Part shown: in pieces, positions 1-7,718 of the stretch | Layout of the letters: each line of letters starts with the position of its first letter | Numbering within the stretch: position 1 is the stretch's first letter | Source: Lachnospiraceae bacterium UBA1755 | Lineage (GTDB): Bacteria; Bacillota; Clostridia; Lachnospirales; Lachnospiraceae | Length of the DNA: 18,761 bases | Assembly: GCA_002314805.1 (NCBI GenBank) | Contig: DCHJ01000112.1 | Location: 19,234-37,994 of the forward strand | Reading direction: 5' to 3' | Program-made: the position numbers and the translations under genes | Notes under the pieces: model-generated | Told to the model about the DNA's origin: nothing | Databases searched by the model: none | Seen by the model: the letters and a program-made list of their open reading frames with translations, nothing else

Positions 1-279
1 GATATCTCCGGCGCGGCGCACAGGGAAGCCGGTAAGTATGCTGCAGGCAAAGGGAATATTGATATGCTCATATCCTATGGGCCTCTTGCAGCCGGTTATG
101 ATGAAGGCTTCAGGGAAAACGGTCCGGGAGCTGCAGCTGTGCATGCTGAGGATCCGGATTCTCTGGAAAGGATACTGCATGACAGTATCAGGGAGGGTGA
201 CCTGATACTCTTCAAGGGTTCCAACAGCATGGGACTGTTTGATTACATAGACAGGGTATTGGCTTATGAGTTCATGTAA
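1..279 (+). CDS. murF: UDP-N-acetylmuramoyl-tripeptide--D-alanyl-D-alanine ligase, C-terminal part
   Basis: This is the last 92 codons of an open frame that enters from the left edge, so the start and the ATP-binding core are outside the window. MurF is the cytoplasmic ligase that adds D-Ala-D-Ala to the UDP-MurNAc tripeptide, the last soluble step of peptidoglycan precursor synthesis. The visible part matches the C-terminal Rossmann-like domain of Mur ligases: an HREAGKYAA helix near the edge, then a LISYGPLA strand, and close to the end the GDLILFKGSNSMG segment, the counterpart of the 'GD-VLVKGSR-M' element that usually ends MurF. The stop TAA is at 277-279. The priA start lies inside this gene (14-nt overlap), so the two are probably translationally coupled. 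Other Mur ligases share this domain, but the KGSNSMG ending favours MurF. Confidence 0.85.
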   Translation, partial: DISGAAHREAGKYAAGKGNIDMLISYGPLAAGYDEGFRENGPGAAAVHAEDPDSLERILHDSIREGDLILFKGSNSMGLFDYIDRVLAYEFM

Positions 280-2281
280 ATATGCAGATGTAATAGTCGA
301 TATAGTACATGAAAAACTGGATAAACCTTTTACATACAGGATACCTGAGGAGCTTGCGGACAGGGCTGTCCCGGGTACCCCGGTTAATATTCCCTTCGGC
401 ACATCAAAGAGGCTGAAAAAGGGTTATATCATCGCACTGAAGGATGAACCGGGAACAGGGATAGATCCTTCGCGGATAAAGTCTGTTGATTCGATTGCAG
501 CAGGAAATGTCAGCCTCGAGGATGAATTTATCAGTCTGGCTGCGTGGATGAAGGACAGATACGGCTGCACCATGAGCAAGGCACTCAAGACTGTCCTTCC
601 GGTGAAAAAGGAGAGCAGGGCAAGAGCAGGAAGAAAAGATCCGGTATCGGATAACAGGCATGAGTATAAGCTGCACGATCCAAATGCTGAACAGAAGGAT
701 GCGATAGACCGCTTCACAGAAGTGTTTGATGCCGGCACTCAGGGGATATTCCTGCTGTTCGGGATCACGGGAAGCGGGAAGACAGATACTTATCTCCATA
801 TGATGGAGCATGTGATCCGTGCCGGAAGGAAGGTCATACTTCTGATCCCGGAGATATCGCTGACGTATCAGACTATTGACAGACTGTATGCTGCCTTCGG
901 AGACAGGATCGCTGTGATACACAGCAGGCTTTCTCCAGGAGAACGATATGAACAGATCAGCAGATGCAGGTCCGGCGCGGCAGATATTATTATCGGACCG
1001 CGAAGTGCTCTGTTTGCTCCCTTTAAGGATATAGGTCTCATAGTCATAGATGAAGAGCATGACGGGGCCTATAAGAATGAGAATATCCCGAGGTATAATA
1101 CTGTTGATGTTGCTAAGAAAAGGGCGCAGATGCATAATGCATGTATCGTGCTGGCAAGCGCAACTCCGTCTCCGGAAAGCTATATGAATGCCCTGAAGGG
1201 TGACTATACTCTCCTCAGGCTTACATCAAGACCCGGGGGAGCGAAGAGACCTGATATTGAAGTTATCGATATGAGAGACGAGCTCAGGAAGGGCAACCGG
1301 AGTATTTTTTCCGACAGACTGGCCGGACTGATAAGAGAAAGGCTGGACCGGAAGGAGCAGGTGATCCTTTTCATGAACAGGCGCGGGTATTCCAATTTCG
1401 TCTCCTGCCGCAGCTGCGGCAATGCGATAAAGTGCCCTCACTGTGATGTAAGTATGACATTGCATGCGGGACACCGGCTGGTATGCCACTATTGCGGATA
1501 TCGCATTGACCAGCCTGACAGGTGCCCGGACTGCGGTTCGCCATATATAGCCGAATTCGGTGTCGGCACTCAGAAGCTTGAGAAGATGACAAAGGGCGCC
1601 TTCCCTGATGCAAGGGTGGCACGACTCGATACTGATGCGACTGCCGGAAAACAGGCTTCGGAAGACATACTGAGGGATTTTGCAGAACACAGGACGGATA
1701 TCCTGATCGGCACTCAGATGGTTGTAAAAGGGCATGATTATCACAATGTGACTCTTGTCGGTATCATGGCTGCGGATACATCCATATATGCAAGCCGGTA
1801 TGATTCGGGTGAACGGACCTTTGAACTGATCGCCCAGGCTGCAGGAAGAGCGGGAAGAGGGGACAAGCCCGGTACGGTAGTAATTCAGACCTATAAGCCT
1901 GAGCATTATGCCATAGCCAATGCTTCTGCGGACTGTTTTGACGGATATTACGAACGGGAGATGGCATACAGGAAGCTGCTCAATTATCCGCCCGTGACTC
2001 ACATATGGACAGCGCAGATAGCTTCCACGGATCCTGTGTTTCTCAGTGAAGTGTCGGAATGCTACTCGCAAATCATAAGGGGCATTGCAGAGCAATACAA
2101 TGCAGAGTTCATCGGACCTGTTGATCCTGCCGTAAGCAAGGTGAAGGATTATTACAGGAAGCTGATATATCTGAAGCACGCTGATCATGAGCTGCTGCTC
2201 AAGGTCAAGGAGGAGGCGGATTCACAGCTGAAGCTCAGATACCCGGATATACTGATTTCGATCATGCATGATTTCACATAG
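266..2281 (+). CDS. priA: Primosomal protein N' (replication restart helicase PriA), apparently lacking the winged-helix domain
   Basis: This 671-aa superfamily 2 DNA helicase recognises abandoned replication forks and reloads the replisome. Order of parts: N-terminal 3'-DNA-binding domain about 1-105; Walker A G166-ITGSGKT-173; DEEH box 262-265; SAT at 298-300; zinc-binding insert with eight cysteines (C381, C384, C390, C393, C407, C410, C420, C423); motif V around G482-TQMVVKGHD; motif VI QAAGRAGR 524-531; C-terminal domain to 671. Relatives are usually 730 aa or longer. Here the N-terminal domain runs from LPVKK (about 115) through only about 20 residues to the start of the helicase at about 136, where a winged-helix domain of roughly 65-70 residues normally sits. 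The catalytic motifs are intact, so it should be an active helicase. The ATG lies inside murF and is the first Met before the conserved YADVIVDI strand. Confidence 0.95.
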   Translation: MSSCKYADVIVDIVHEKLDKPFTYRIPEELADRAVPGTPVNIPFGTSKRLKKGYIIALKDEPGTGIDPSRIKSVDSIAAGNVSLEDEFISLAAWMKDRYGCTMSKALKTVLPVKKESRARAGRKDPVSDNRHEYKLHDPNAEQKDAIDRFTEVFDAGTQGIFLLFGITGSGKTDTYLHMMEHVIRAGRKVILLIPEISLTYQTIDRLYAAFGDRIAVIHSRLSPGERYEQISRCRSGAADIIIGPRSALFAPFKDIGLIVIDEEHDGAYKNENIPRYNTVDVAKKRAQMHNACIVLASATPSPESYMNALKGDYTLLRLTSRPGGAKRPDIEVIDMRDELRKGNRSIFSDRLAGLIRERLDRKEQVILFMNRRGYSNFVSCRSCGNAIKCPHCDVSMTLHAGHRLVCHYCGYRIDQPDRCPDCGSPYIAEFGVGTQKLEKMTKGAFPDARVARLDTDATAGKQASEDILRDFAEHRTDILIGTQMVVKGHDYHNVTLVGIMAADTSIYASRYDSGERTFELIAQAAGRAGRGDKPGTVVIQTYKPEHYAIANASADCFDGYYEREMAYRKLLNYPPVTHIWTAQIASTDPVFLSEVSECYSQIIRGIAEQYNAEFIGPVDPAVSKVKDYYRKLIYLKHADHELLLKVKEEADSQLKLRYPDILISIMHDFT

Positions 2282-2304
2282 ATCACCGGGACAAAGCAGC
2301 GGCA

Positions 2305-2319
2305 TCCGGCACAGCCGGA
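2305..2319 (+). other. Small hairpin just after priA
   Basis: TCCGGC, loop ACA, GCCGGA make a perfect 6-bp stem 24 nt after the priA stop. No run of T follows, so it is not a canonical intrinsic terminator. It could protect the 3' end of an mRNA or cause a pause. Confidence 0.3.
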
Positions 2320-2547
2320 CTGAAACGAAGTTTGGACGTGCATATATGACGGGCACCATGTGTTACTATGTCCTGCACAGTGTATATGGACCTGCCTGCA
2401 GCAAACCCAAAGGCTGCGAAAGCATACACGAAGAAGCAGCAGCAATTCCGATATAGACATTTTTGTCTCTGCTTTGAGCAGCAGAACTATACAGGTGATA
2501 CTATGTACTGCTGAGTGCAGGGAGAGAGCTGCTGATCCAAAGTGCGT

Positions 2548-2575
2548 TTGAGTATAGTTATTAGACAGGTATGAA
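2548..2575 (+). promoter_or_regulatory. Possible weak promoter upstream of def
   Basis: TTGAGT (2548-2553) and TATGAA (2570-2575) are separated by 16 bp, a tolerable match to the vegetative sigma consensus. Transcription would begin just inside the hairpin at 2577-2591. Low confidence: the match is partial, but its place at the end of the long spacer makes an internal def promoter reasonable. Confidence 0.25.
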
Positions 2576-2576
2576 A

Positions 2577-2629
2577 CCCGGCGACGCCGGGAGAAAGGAA
2601 GTGACCCGGTCAGAGTCGGAAATGACCGG
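2577..2629 (+). promoter_or_regulatory. Two tandem hairpins in the def leader
   Basis: The first hairpin is CCCGGC (2577-2582), loop GAC, GCCGGG (2586-2591). The second is CCGGTCA (2606-2612), a 10-nt loop, TGACCGG (2623-2629). Both stems are perfect. The purine-rich AGAAAGGAAG lies between them at about 2592-2601, and the second hairpin ends 17 nt before the def ATG. The arrangement could influence translation of def, whose own Shine-Dalgarno is weak. There is no T tract to suggest termination. Confidence 0.35.
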
Positions 2630-2646
2630 ATCATACAGGTTGAGCG

Positions 2647-3147
2647 ATGGCATTAAGAACTATAAGAGAAGTCGGGGATGAGATACTTGCCAAGAAAAGC
2701 AAGGAGGTCAGAGAGATGACCCCCAGGATCTGTGAGCTGATCAGGGATATGTGGGATACGATGCATGAGGCCTGCGGTGTGGGACTTGCAGCTGTGCAGG
2801 TCGGAGTGCTGAAGAGGATATTTATTGTGGAAATAAGTGAAGAGGAGAAATATACTTTTATCAATCCTGTCATTACCTTCAGGGAGGGCGAGCAGACGGA
2901 TCTTGAAGGCTGCCTCAGCATCCCGGGCAAGGTGGGAGAGGTGACAAGACCGGAGCATGTGATAATTGAAGCACTTGATGAAAATATGCAGCTCTTTACA
3001 CTTGAAGCTCATGAGCTTCTTGCCCGTGCCATCTGCCATGAGTACGATCATCTTGAAGGCCATCTTTATTCTGAACTGGTCGAAGGAGAGCTGATGGATG
3101 CCTCGGAAACCGAAGATGAAGAAAATGAAAGGAATACGGAGAAATAA
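2647..3147 (+). CDS. def: Peptide deformylase
   Basis: This 166-aa metalloenzyme removes the formyl group from the N-terminal Met of nascent proteins at the ribosome exit. All three family motifs are present: motif 1 G44-VGLAAVQVG-53, motif 2 E87-GCLS-91 with metal ligand C89, and motif 3 H131-EYDH-135 with ligands H131 and H135 and catalytic E132. The tail (about 150-166) is acidic and short. An in-frame TGA at 2641-2643 lies six bases upstream, so the ATG at 2647 is the earliest possible start, and the N-terminus MALRTIREVGDEIL fits the family. The upstream Shine-Dalgarno is poor (AGG at 2637-2639). fmt starts one base after the stop, a pairing common across bacteria because Fmt adds the formyl group that Def removes. 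Confidence 0.97.
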   Translation: MALRTIREVGDEILAKKSKEVREMTPRICELIRDMWDTMHEACGVGLAAVQVGVLKRIFIVEISEEEKYTFINPVITFREGEQTDLEGCLSIPGKVGEVTRPEHVIIEALDENMQLFTLEAHELLARAICHEYDHLEGHLYSELVEGELMDASETEDEENERNTEK

Positions 3148-3148
3148 G

Positions 3149-4027
3149 ATGCGTGTAGTATTTTTCGGAACTCCTGATTTTGCGGTCATACCGCTTAGGG
3201 CTGTTATTGAGGCGGGTCATGAAGTATGTGCTGTCGTCACACGTGAAGACAGGCCTAAGGGCAGAGGCTACGAAATGATGCCGACGCCGGTAAAGCAGGA
3301 AGCATTAAAGCACGGGATAGAAGTACTTCATCCCGTAAAGATGAAGGATGAAGGCTTTCTTAAGCATCTGCGGGATCTGCAGGCGGATGTATTTGTTACC
3401 GCTGCTTTCGGAAGGATACTCCCGAAGGAGCTTCTTGATATACCGCCCAGGGGCTGTGTCAATGTCCACGGGTCGCTGCTGCCTGCGTACAGAGGTGCGG
3501 CACCGATACAGTGGGCAGTGATAGACGGACTTGAAGAGACCGGTATTACGACTATGATGACAGATGAAGGACTTGATACCGGTGATATAATAAAGCAGTA
3601 CAGGGTGAAGCTTGATCCGGATGAGACCGGAGGCTCTCTGTTTGACAAGCTGGCAGCGCTGGGAGGAGAAGCAATTACAGATACCCTGGCCTGCATAGAG
3701 GACGGTTCCGCCAGCCCTGTGCATCAGGGTGAGACGAATACGCGCTACGCAAGGATGCTGACAAAGGCTGACGGAGAGATCGACTGGAGCAGATCAACGG
3801 CCGAGATCGAGAGACTTATCAGGGGACTTAACCCATGGCCCAGTGCGTATACCAGGCTGGGAGACAGGACTTTAAAGATCTGGAAGGCAAGGTCAGTGCC
3901 GCGGATGATCGAAGACAATCCGCTGTGCTTCAGGACCGGAGACGGATATCTCTGTGCCGAGGAGGTGCAGCTTGAAGGAAAGAAAAGGATGAGTGCAGAT
4001 GCATTCCTTCTCGGATACAAAGGCTGA
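3149..4027 (+). CDS. fmt: Methionyl-tRNA formyltransferase
   Basis: This 292-aa cytoplasmic enzyme moves a formyl group from 10-formyl-tetrahydrofolate to initiator Met-tRNA. The N-terminus MRVVFFGTPDFAV is the classic Rossmann start. The catalytic and folate-binding stretch VNVHGSLLPAYRGAAPI gives N105 and H107, and GLDTGDI gives D143, equivalent to E. coli N106, H108 and D144. The C-terminal tRNA-binding domain starts at about 205 and is a little short: about 15 residues seem to be missing between the IWKARSV strand and the TGDGYLCAEEVQLEGKKRM strand. The frame is open further upstream to 3098 inside def, but the ATG at 3149 has GGAGA at 3138-3142 before it and begins exactly at the conserved N-terminus, so I use it. 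Confidence 0.96.
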   Translation: MRVVFFGTPDFAVIPLRAVIEAGHEVCAVVTREDRPKGRGYEMMPTPVKQEALKHGIEVLHPVKMKDEGFLKHLRDLQADVFVTAAFGRILPKELLDIPPRGCVNVHGSLLPAYRGAAPIQWAVIDGLEETGITTMMTDEGLDTGDIIKQYRVKLDPDETGGSLFDKLAALGGEAITDTLACIEDGSASPVHQGETNTRYARMLTKADGEIDWSRSTAEIERLIRGLNPWPSAYTRLGDRTLKIWKARSVPRMIEDNPLCFRTGDGYLCAEEVQLEGKKRMSADAFLLGYKG

Positions 4028-4062
4028 TATGGCATGATACTGAAGGAAAAGGGAGGCGTACA

Positions 4063-4767
4063 ATGTTTTATTTCGATTGGACTATTATTTTGGTCATCGC
4101 CGGTATTTTTATCACGGCAGTGGCATCAGGAAAACTTAAGAATACTTATGCCAGATATGCCAGGGTCCACGCTCAGTGCGGACTGACAGGCTGCGAAGTG
4201 GCAAAAAGGATACTTGCTGCCAACGGCATCAACGGTGTTGTGGTTAATATGACAGAGGGAGAGCTTACAGACCATTATGATCCTTCATCCAAGGTGGTCA
4301 ATTTAAGCTCAGCCATATATCAGGATACATCTATTGCTTCCATCAGTGTTGCCGCACATGAGTGCGGTCACGCAATTCAGGACAATTTAGAGTATCGGCC
4401 TCTGCGTTTCAGATCCTCGCTCGTACCGATCGTGAATTTCGGATCAAAGCTGGCTTTTCCGATGATCCTCATAGGCATTGCTCTTGGACTCTTTTTAAAG
4501 GCTTCCTTTATGGGCAGGACCTTTATCACTATAGGTATCGTTGCGTTTTCACTTGCTGTGCTTTTCCAGATAGTAACGCTTCCGGTCGAGTACAACGCTT
4601 CCAAAAGAGCGCTTCAGCAGCTTGAAGGACTTGGTATCCTTGCAGGCGGAGAGGATGCCCAGGCAGATGCAGTACTTAAGGCAGCCGCACTTACATATGT
4701 AGCTGCTGCCGCATCAAGTCTCTTACAGCTTCTGAGACTCATCATCATCTTCAGAAACAATGACTGA
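4063..4767 (+). CDS. Membrane-associated zinc metallopeptidase, YugP family
   Basis: A 234-aa protein of the neutral zinc metallopeptidase type 2 family (Zn_peptidase_2; B. subtilis YugP is a member). The zinc site HECGH is at 99-103 in the context VAAHECGHAIQD, and E176 in VEYNASKRAL is a candidate third ligand. A hydrophobic N-terminal helix (about 6-22) and further hydrophobic segments at about 131-146, 153-172 and 208-230 make it an integral membrane protein. The substrate is not known. GGGAGG at 4051-4056 is well spaced from the ATG. It sits between fmt and rsmB, a placement I recall from many Clostridia, and its last 8 nt overlap the rsmB start. Family assignment is firm; physiological role is open. 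Confidence 0.9.
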   Translation: MFYFDWTIILVIAGIFITAVASGKLKNTYARYARVHAQCGLTGCEVAKRILAANGINGVVVNMTEGELTDHYDPSSKVVNLSSAIYQDTSIASISVAAHECGHAIQDNLEYRPLRFRSSLVPIVNFGSKLAFPMILIGIALGLFLKASFMGRTFITIGIVAFSLAVLFQIVTLPVEYNASKRALQQLEGLGILAGGEDAQADAVLKAAALTYVAAAASSLLQLLRLIIIFRNND

Positions 4768-5977
4768 AAAAGCGCATCCCAATATCAGAGAACTGGTGTT
4801 GAATGCCCTGCTCATGATCAATGAGGAGGGTATTCATTCCGGTACGGTCATGGGGGATGCCCTTGATAAGTATGCGCGGCTCGACCCCAGAGACCGGGCT
4901 CTGTTTGTGAAGCTGATTCATGGCACGCTTGAATATCAGATACAGCTGGATGCCATTACGGACAGATACAGCAAAGTCAGGGTCATACGGATGAAGCCGG
5001 TCGTACGCAATCTGCTCAGGATGAGCCTGTATCAGATCCTGTACATGGACAAGATCCCGGACAGTGCCGTATGTGATGAGGCAGTCAAGCTTATAAGGAA
5101 GACTGCGCTCAGGGATCTGGGAGGCTTTGTCAACGGTGTACTCCGGAGCATTGTACGGGATAAGGATAAGCTTGAACTGAAGTCTCCATCCGAAAAGTAT
5201 TCTGTGCAGGACTGGATGTACGGACTGCTTTGCGAGAGTATAGGAAAAGAGAAAACAGAGCAGTTCCTTGAATATTCACTTTCCGTACATGGCATAACCG
5301 TACGCGAAGCAGGCACCGACAATATGCGGGTGATAGATAATGTCGGCAATATCAGGGAGCTTGACGGATGGAAGGCCGGCAGGATAATAGTTCAGGATAT
5401 GAGTGCCGCCACACCTGTACGGCTTGCCGGTATCCGGGAAGGGGATACAGTGATAGATGTCTGCGCAGCTCCCGGAGGTAAGACGATCCAGGCTGCGGAT
5501 AAGGTGGGCAAAAACGGCAGGGTCATTGCCTGTGATCTTACAGAAAAGAAGATCCTTAAAATCAGGGAGAATCTTGAACGTATGCATACTGAGCATGTTG
5601 AAACTTTCGTCCAGGATGCTGCAGAGCTCAGAGATGAATTTGTCGGACTGGCAGATGTTGTAATTGCAGATCTGCCATGCTCCGGTATCGGCACGATCTC
5701 AAAAAAACCGGAGATAAAGAACAGACTCAGCCGGGATGACTGTATGGCACTCGCCGGACTGCAGCAGAGGATACTTGGCAACGTATCCGGATATGTAAGA
5801 CCCGGAGGAAAGCTTGTATACAGTACATGTACTCTGGATCATTTTGAAAACGAGGATAATGTACAGCTGTTTCTGAAGACGAATCCTGACTTTGAGCTGA
5901 TCTTAAGTCAGGTGCTCCTGCCGGGTGAGGTGCCGCAGGACGGCTTCTATGTCGCAGTACTCAGGAAGAATGGTTGA
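4760..5977 (+). CDS. rsmB: 16S rRNA (cytosine-967-C5)-methyltransferase
   Basis: A 405-aa methyltransferase that uses S-adenosylmethionine to make m5C967 in 16S rRNA. The N-terminal about 135 residues form a NusB-like RNA-binding domain, including GGFVNGVLRS at 121-130. The Rossmann methyltransferase core follows: motif I DVCAAPGGKT 233-242, motif IV DLPCSG 304-309 with C307, and motif VI STCT 355-358 with C357. The two cysteines are the release (C307) and nucleophile (C357) residues of the family. It is slightly shorter than E. coli RsmB (429 aa). The ATG overlaps the yugP stop by 8 nt (ATGACTGA), and its own stop overlaps rlmN by 8 nt, so translation is probably coupled on both sides. Confidence 0.95.
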   Translation: MTEKAHPNIRELVLNALLMINEEGIHSGTVMGDALDKYARLDPRDRALFVKLIHGTLEYQIQLDAITDRYSKVRVIRMKPVVRNLLRMSLYQILYMDKIPDSAVCDEAVKLIRKTALRDLGGFVNGVLRSIVRDKDKLELKSPSEKYSVQDWMYGLLCESIGKEKTEQFLEYSLSVHGITVREAGTDNMRVIDNVGNIRELDGWKAGRIIVQDMSAATPVRLAGIREGDTVIDVCAAPGGKTIQAADKVGKNGRVIACDLTEKKILKIRENLERMHTEHVETFVQDAAELRDEFVGLADVVIADLPCSGIGTISKKPEIKNRLSRDDCMALAGLQQRILGNVSGYVRPGGKLVYSTCTLDHFENEDNVQLFLKTNPDFELILSQVLLPGEVPQDGFYVAVLRKNG

Positions 5978-6983
5978 TATCAAATCTAAAAATCTCGAAG
6001 AACTTAAGGAATATCTGGTCTCTCTTGGTGAGAAGCCTTACAGAGCCGGTCAGATATTTGATTGGCTGCATGAAAAGCATGCAGTGAGCTTTGACATGAT
6101 GACAAACCTCAGCAGGGATCTCAGAGAAAAGCTGAGTACGGACGCATATATATCGCAGATAAGGATAGTCAGGGAACTTATATCAAAAGAGGATGATACA
6201 AGAAAATTCCTGCTTGAACTCGGGGATGGAAATGTAATTGAAAGCGTATTGATGAGGTACGAATACGGTCTTTCAATATGCATATCATCTCAGATAGGCT
6301 GCAGGATGGGATGCCGTTTCTGCGCATCCACAATAGACGGCCTGGTACGGAATCTCACAGCAGGAGAGATGCTGGACGAAGTATACTGCATTCAGGAGCA
6401 TATGGGGGAGCGCATATCGCATGTTGTCATAATGGGGTCGGGAGAGCCCCTCGATAACTTTGACAATTTTATGAGATTCGTGGAGCTTACGGATATCGGA
6501 CACAGGAATATAACAATAAGTACCTGCGGTATCGTACCACGTATCTATGAACTGGCAGATGCACGCAATCAGGTCACACTGGCACTGAGCCTCCATGCTC
6601 CGGATGATGAGCTGAGAAGGACGATCATGCCTGTAGCCTTTAAATACAGCATAGAAGAGCTCATGAAGGCCTGCTGGTATTATTATGAAAAAACAGGCAG
6701 GAGACTGACCTTTGAGTACAGTCTGATAGCAGGCATCAACGATTCGGAAGAATGTGCGGCAAAGCTTGCAAAGCTGGCTCAGCCCCTCAGTGCCCACGTA
6801 AATCTGATCCCGGTGAACCCGGTGGAGGAGCGGGAGTACAGGCAGCCCTACATGAAGACTATCAGTGCATTTAAGACAAAACTTGAAAGATGCGGAATAA
6901 ATGTTACAATTAGAAGGGAAATGGGCAGGGACATTTCGGGTGCCTGCGGACAGTTAAGAAGACATTATAAGGATGAGGAATGA
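5970..6983 (+). CDS. rlmN: Dual-specificity 23S rRNA (A2503-C2) / tRNA (A37-C2) methyltransferase
   Basis: A 337-aa radical-SAM enzyme that methylates C2 of A2503 in 23S rRNA and A37 of some tRNAs. The 4Fe-4S cluster ligands are C111, C115 and C118 (CRMGCRFC). C104 in CISSQIGC and C326 in GACGQL match the two mechanistic cysteines of E. coli RlmN (C118 and C355). GSGEP at 156-160 is the SAM-binding glycine motif. A Cfr resistance enzyme shares this chemistry, but the length and the CISSQ and ACGQL contexts fit RlmN. The frame is open back to 5925 inside rsmB; I chose the ATG at 5970 because AGGAAGA lies just upstream and the conserved N-terminal domain starts there. Confidence 0.95.
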   Translation: MVDIKSKNLEELKEYLVSLGEKPYRAGQIFDWLHEKHAVSFDMMTNLSRDLREKLSTDAYISQIRIVRELISKEDDTRKFLLELGDGNVIESVLMRYEYGLSICISSQIGCRMGCRFCASTIDGLVRNLTAGEMLDEVYCIQEHMGERISHVVIMGSGEPLDNFDNFMRFVELTDIGHRNITISTCGIVPRIYELADARNQVTLALSLHAPDDELRRTIMPVAFKYSIEELMKACWYYYEKTGRRLTFEYSLIAGINDSEECAAKLAKLAQPLSAHVNLIPVNPVEEREYRQPYMKTISAFKTKLERCGINVTIRREMGRDISGACGQLRRHYKDEE

Positions 6984-7705
6984 AGGCAGTAGCAATTACT
7001 GACCGCGGTCTGGTGCGGCCAAAAAATGAGGATACTGTGTATTGCTCCGTTGATAAGGTTGGGAATCTTCCCAATCTGTTTGTGGTTGCTGATGGAATGG
7101 GAGGGGCCAATGCAGGTGAATATGCGTCGGCTTTTGCCATGAGTGAGGTAATATCCAAGATCAGGAATGACAATAACAGGGGAGAGCATTTATCGGTTAT
7201 CAGAGATGCCATAGAGTCAGCCAACAGGGATCTGTATGCTGATGCCTGCAGGAACGCAGGACATTACGGGTGCGGTACCACAATAGTGGCCGCTGTGGTC
7301 GAAGACGATACGGTATATGTTGCAAATGTGGGAGACAGCAGGCTTTATATCATCGGAGCTTCCATCCGTCAGATAACTCATGACCATTCTTATGTGGAAG
7401 AGATGGTCAAGCAGGGCAGGATGGTTCGTGGAAGCCGTGATTATTTATCAAAAAAGAATATAATCACCAGGGCAGTAGGTTCGTCGGAGGATATAGAGAT
7501 AGATTTCTTTGAAGAGCATGTCAGCAGCGGTGAAACAATACTTCTTTGTACTGACGGATTATCCAATATGCTGGATGACGATACTATTTTCAGAATAGTC
7601 ACTAAGGCAGCTTCAGTGGAGGAGGCAGCACAAAAGCTCGTTGAAGCAGCAAACAGCCGGGGTGGCAGAGACAACATCACGGTTGTTGTGGTTTCGGAGC
7701 TGTGA
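6980..7705 (+). CDS. prpC: PP2C-family Ser/Thr protein phosphatase, partner of PrkC
   Basis: A 241-aa metal-dependent phosphatase (also called Stp) that reverses phosphorylation by the adjacent PASTA kinase. Metal-site residues of the PP2C fold are visible: D18 in RPKNED, D38 and G39 in VADGMGG, D192 in CTDGLS, and D231 in GGRDN. NVGDSR at 116-121 is also characteristic. There is no signal peptide or membrane segment, so it acts in the cytoplasm. The ATG overlaps the rlmN stop as ATGA. The phosphatase-kinase-RsgA-Rpe order is conserved across Firmicutes and supports the assignment. Confidence 0.95.
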   Translation: MKAVAITDRGLVRPKNEDTVYCSVDKVGNLPNLFVVADGMGGANAGEYASAFAMSEVISKIRNDNNRGEHLSVIRDAIESANRDLYADACRNAGHYGCGTTIVAAVVEDDTVYVANVGDSRLYIIGASIRQITHDHSYVEEMVKQGRMVRGSRDYLSKKNIITRAVGSSEDIEIDFFEEHVSSGETILLCTDGLSNMLDDDTIFRIVTKAASVEEAAQKLVEAANSRGGRDNITVVVVSEL

Positions 7706-7718
7706 AGTGGAGCAGATT

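Larger units (their letters stand above)
2282..2646 (+). other. 365-bp spacer between priA and def, no gene recognised
   Basis: This is the longest gap in an otherwise packed operon. Small + strand frames at 2268-2456 and 2360-2551 and a - strand frame at 2185-2634 are open, but their translations are rich in Ser, Cys, His and Arg, resemble no family I know, and lack convincing ribosome sites. The stretch holds several short perfect hairpins: 2305-2319, 2469-2481 (CTGCT/AGCAG), 2577-2591 and 2606-2629. AGCAG/CTGCT motifs recur between about 2430 and 2535 and could pair in alternative ways. No T-box, riboswitch, tmRNA or SRP signature was found. It may be an untranslated leader for def, a small RNA, or the remains of a lost gene. 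Confidence 0.5.

Noticed and set aside
404..1135. 243-codon frame on the - strand inside priA
   Set aside because: It is antisense to a motif-complete helicase gene, and its translation has no recognisable domain and an abnormal Ser/Arg/Ile/Leu-rich composition.
1226..2188. 320-codon frame on the - strand inside priA
   Set aside because: Long but fully antisense to priA; it is a shadow created by priA codon bias, with no ribosome site or family resemblance.
2268..2551. Two small + strand frames in the priA-def spacer
   Set aside because: No Shine-Dalgarno, no recognisable motif and an unusual residue mix.
2577..2629. Riboswitch, T-box or known structured RNA before def
   Set aside because: Hairpins are present, but none of the conserved sequence signatures of T-boxes, tmRNA, SRP RNA or common riboswitches could be seen.
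2185..2634. 149-codon frame on the - strand spanning the priA-def spacer
   Set aside because: The translation is rich in Ser, Cys, His and Arg, overlaps the end of priA and has no family resemblance; more likely chance than a gene.
3098..3148. Longer fmt start inside def
   Set aside because: The added residues are a basic readout of the def tail; the conserved N-terminus and ribosome site belong to the ATG at 3149.
5925..5969. Longer rlmN start inside rsmB
   Set aside because: The 15 extra residues are an out-of-frame reading of rsmB; AGGAAGA supports the ATG at 5970.
7641..7718. Longer prkC start inside prpC
   Set aside because: The 26 extra residues are out-of-frame prpC sequence; the kinase family N-terminus begins at 7719 after GGAG.
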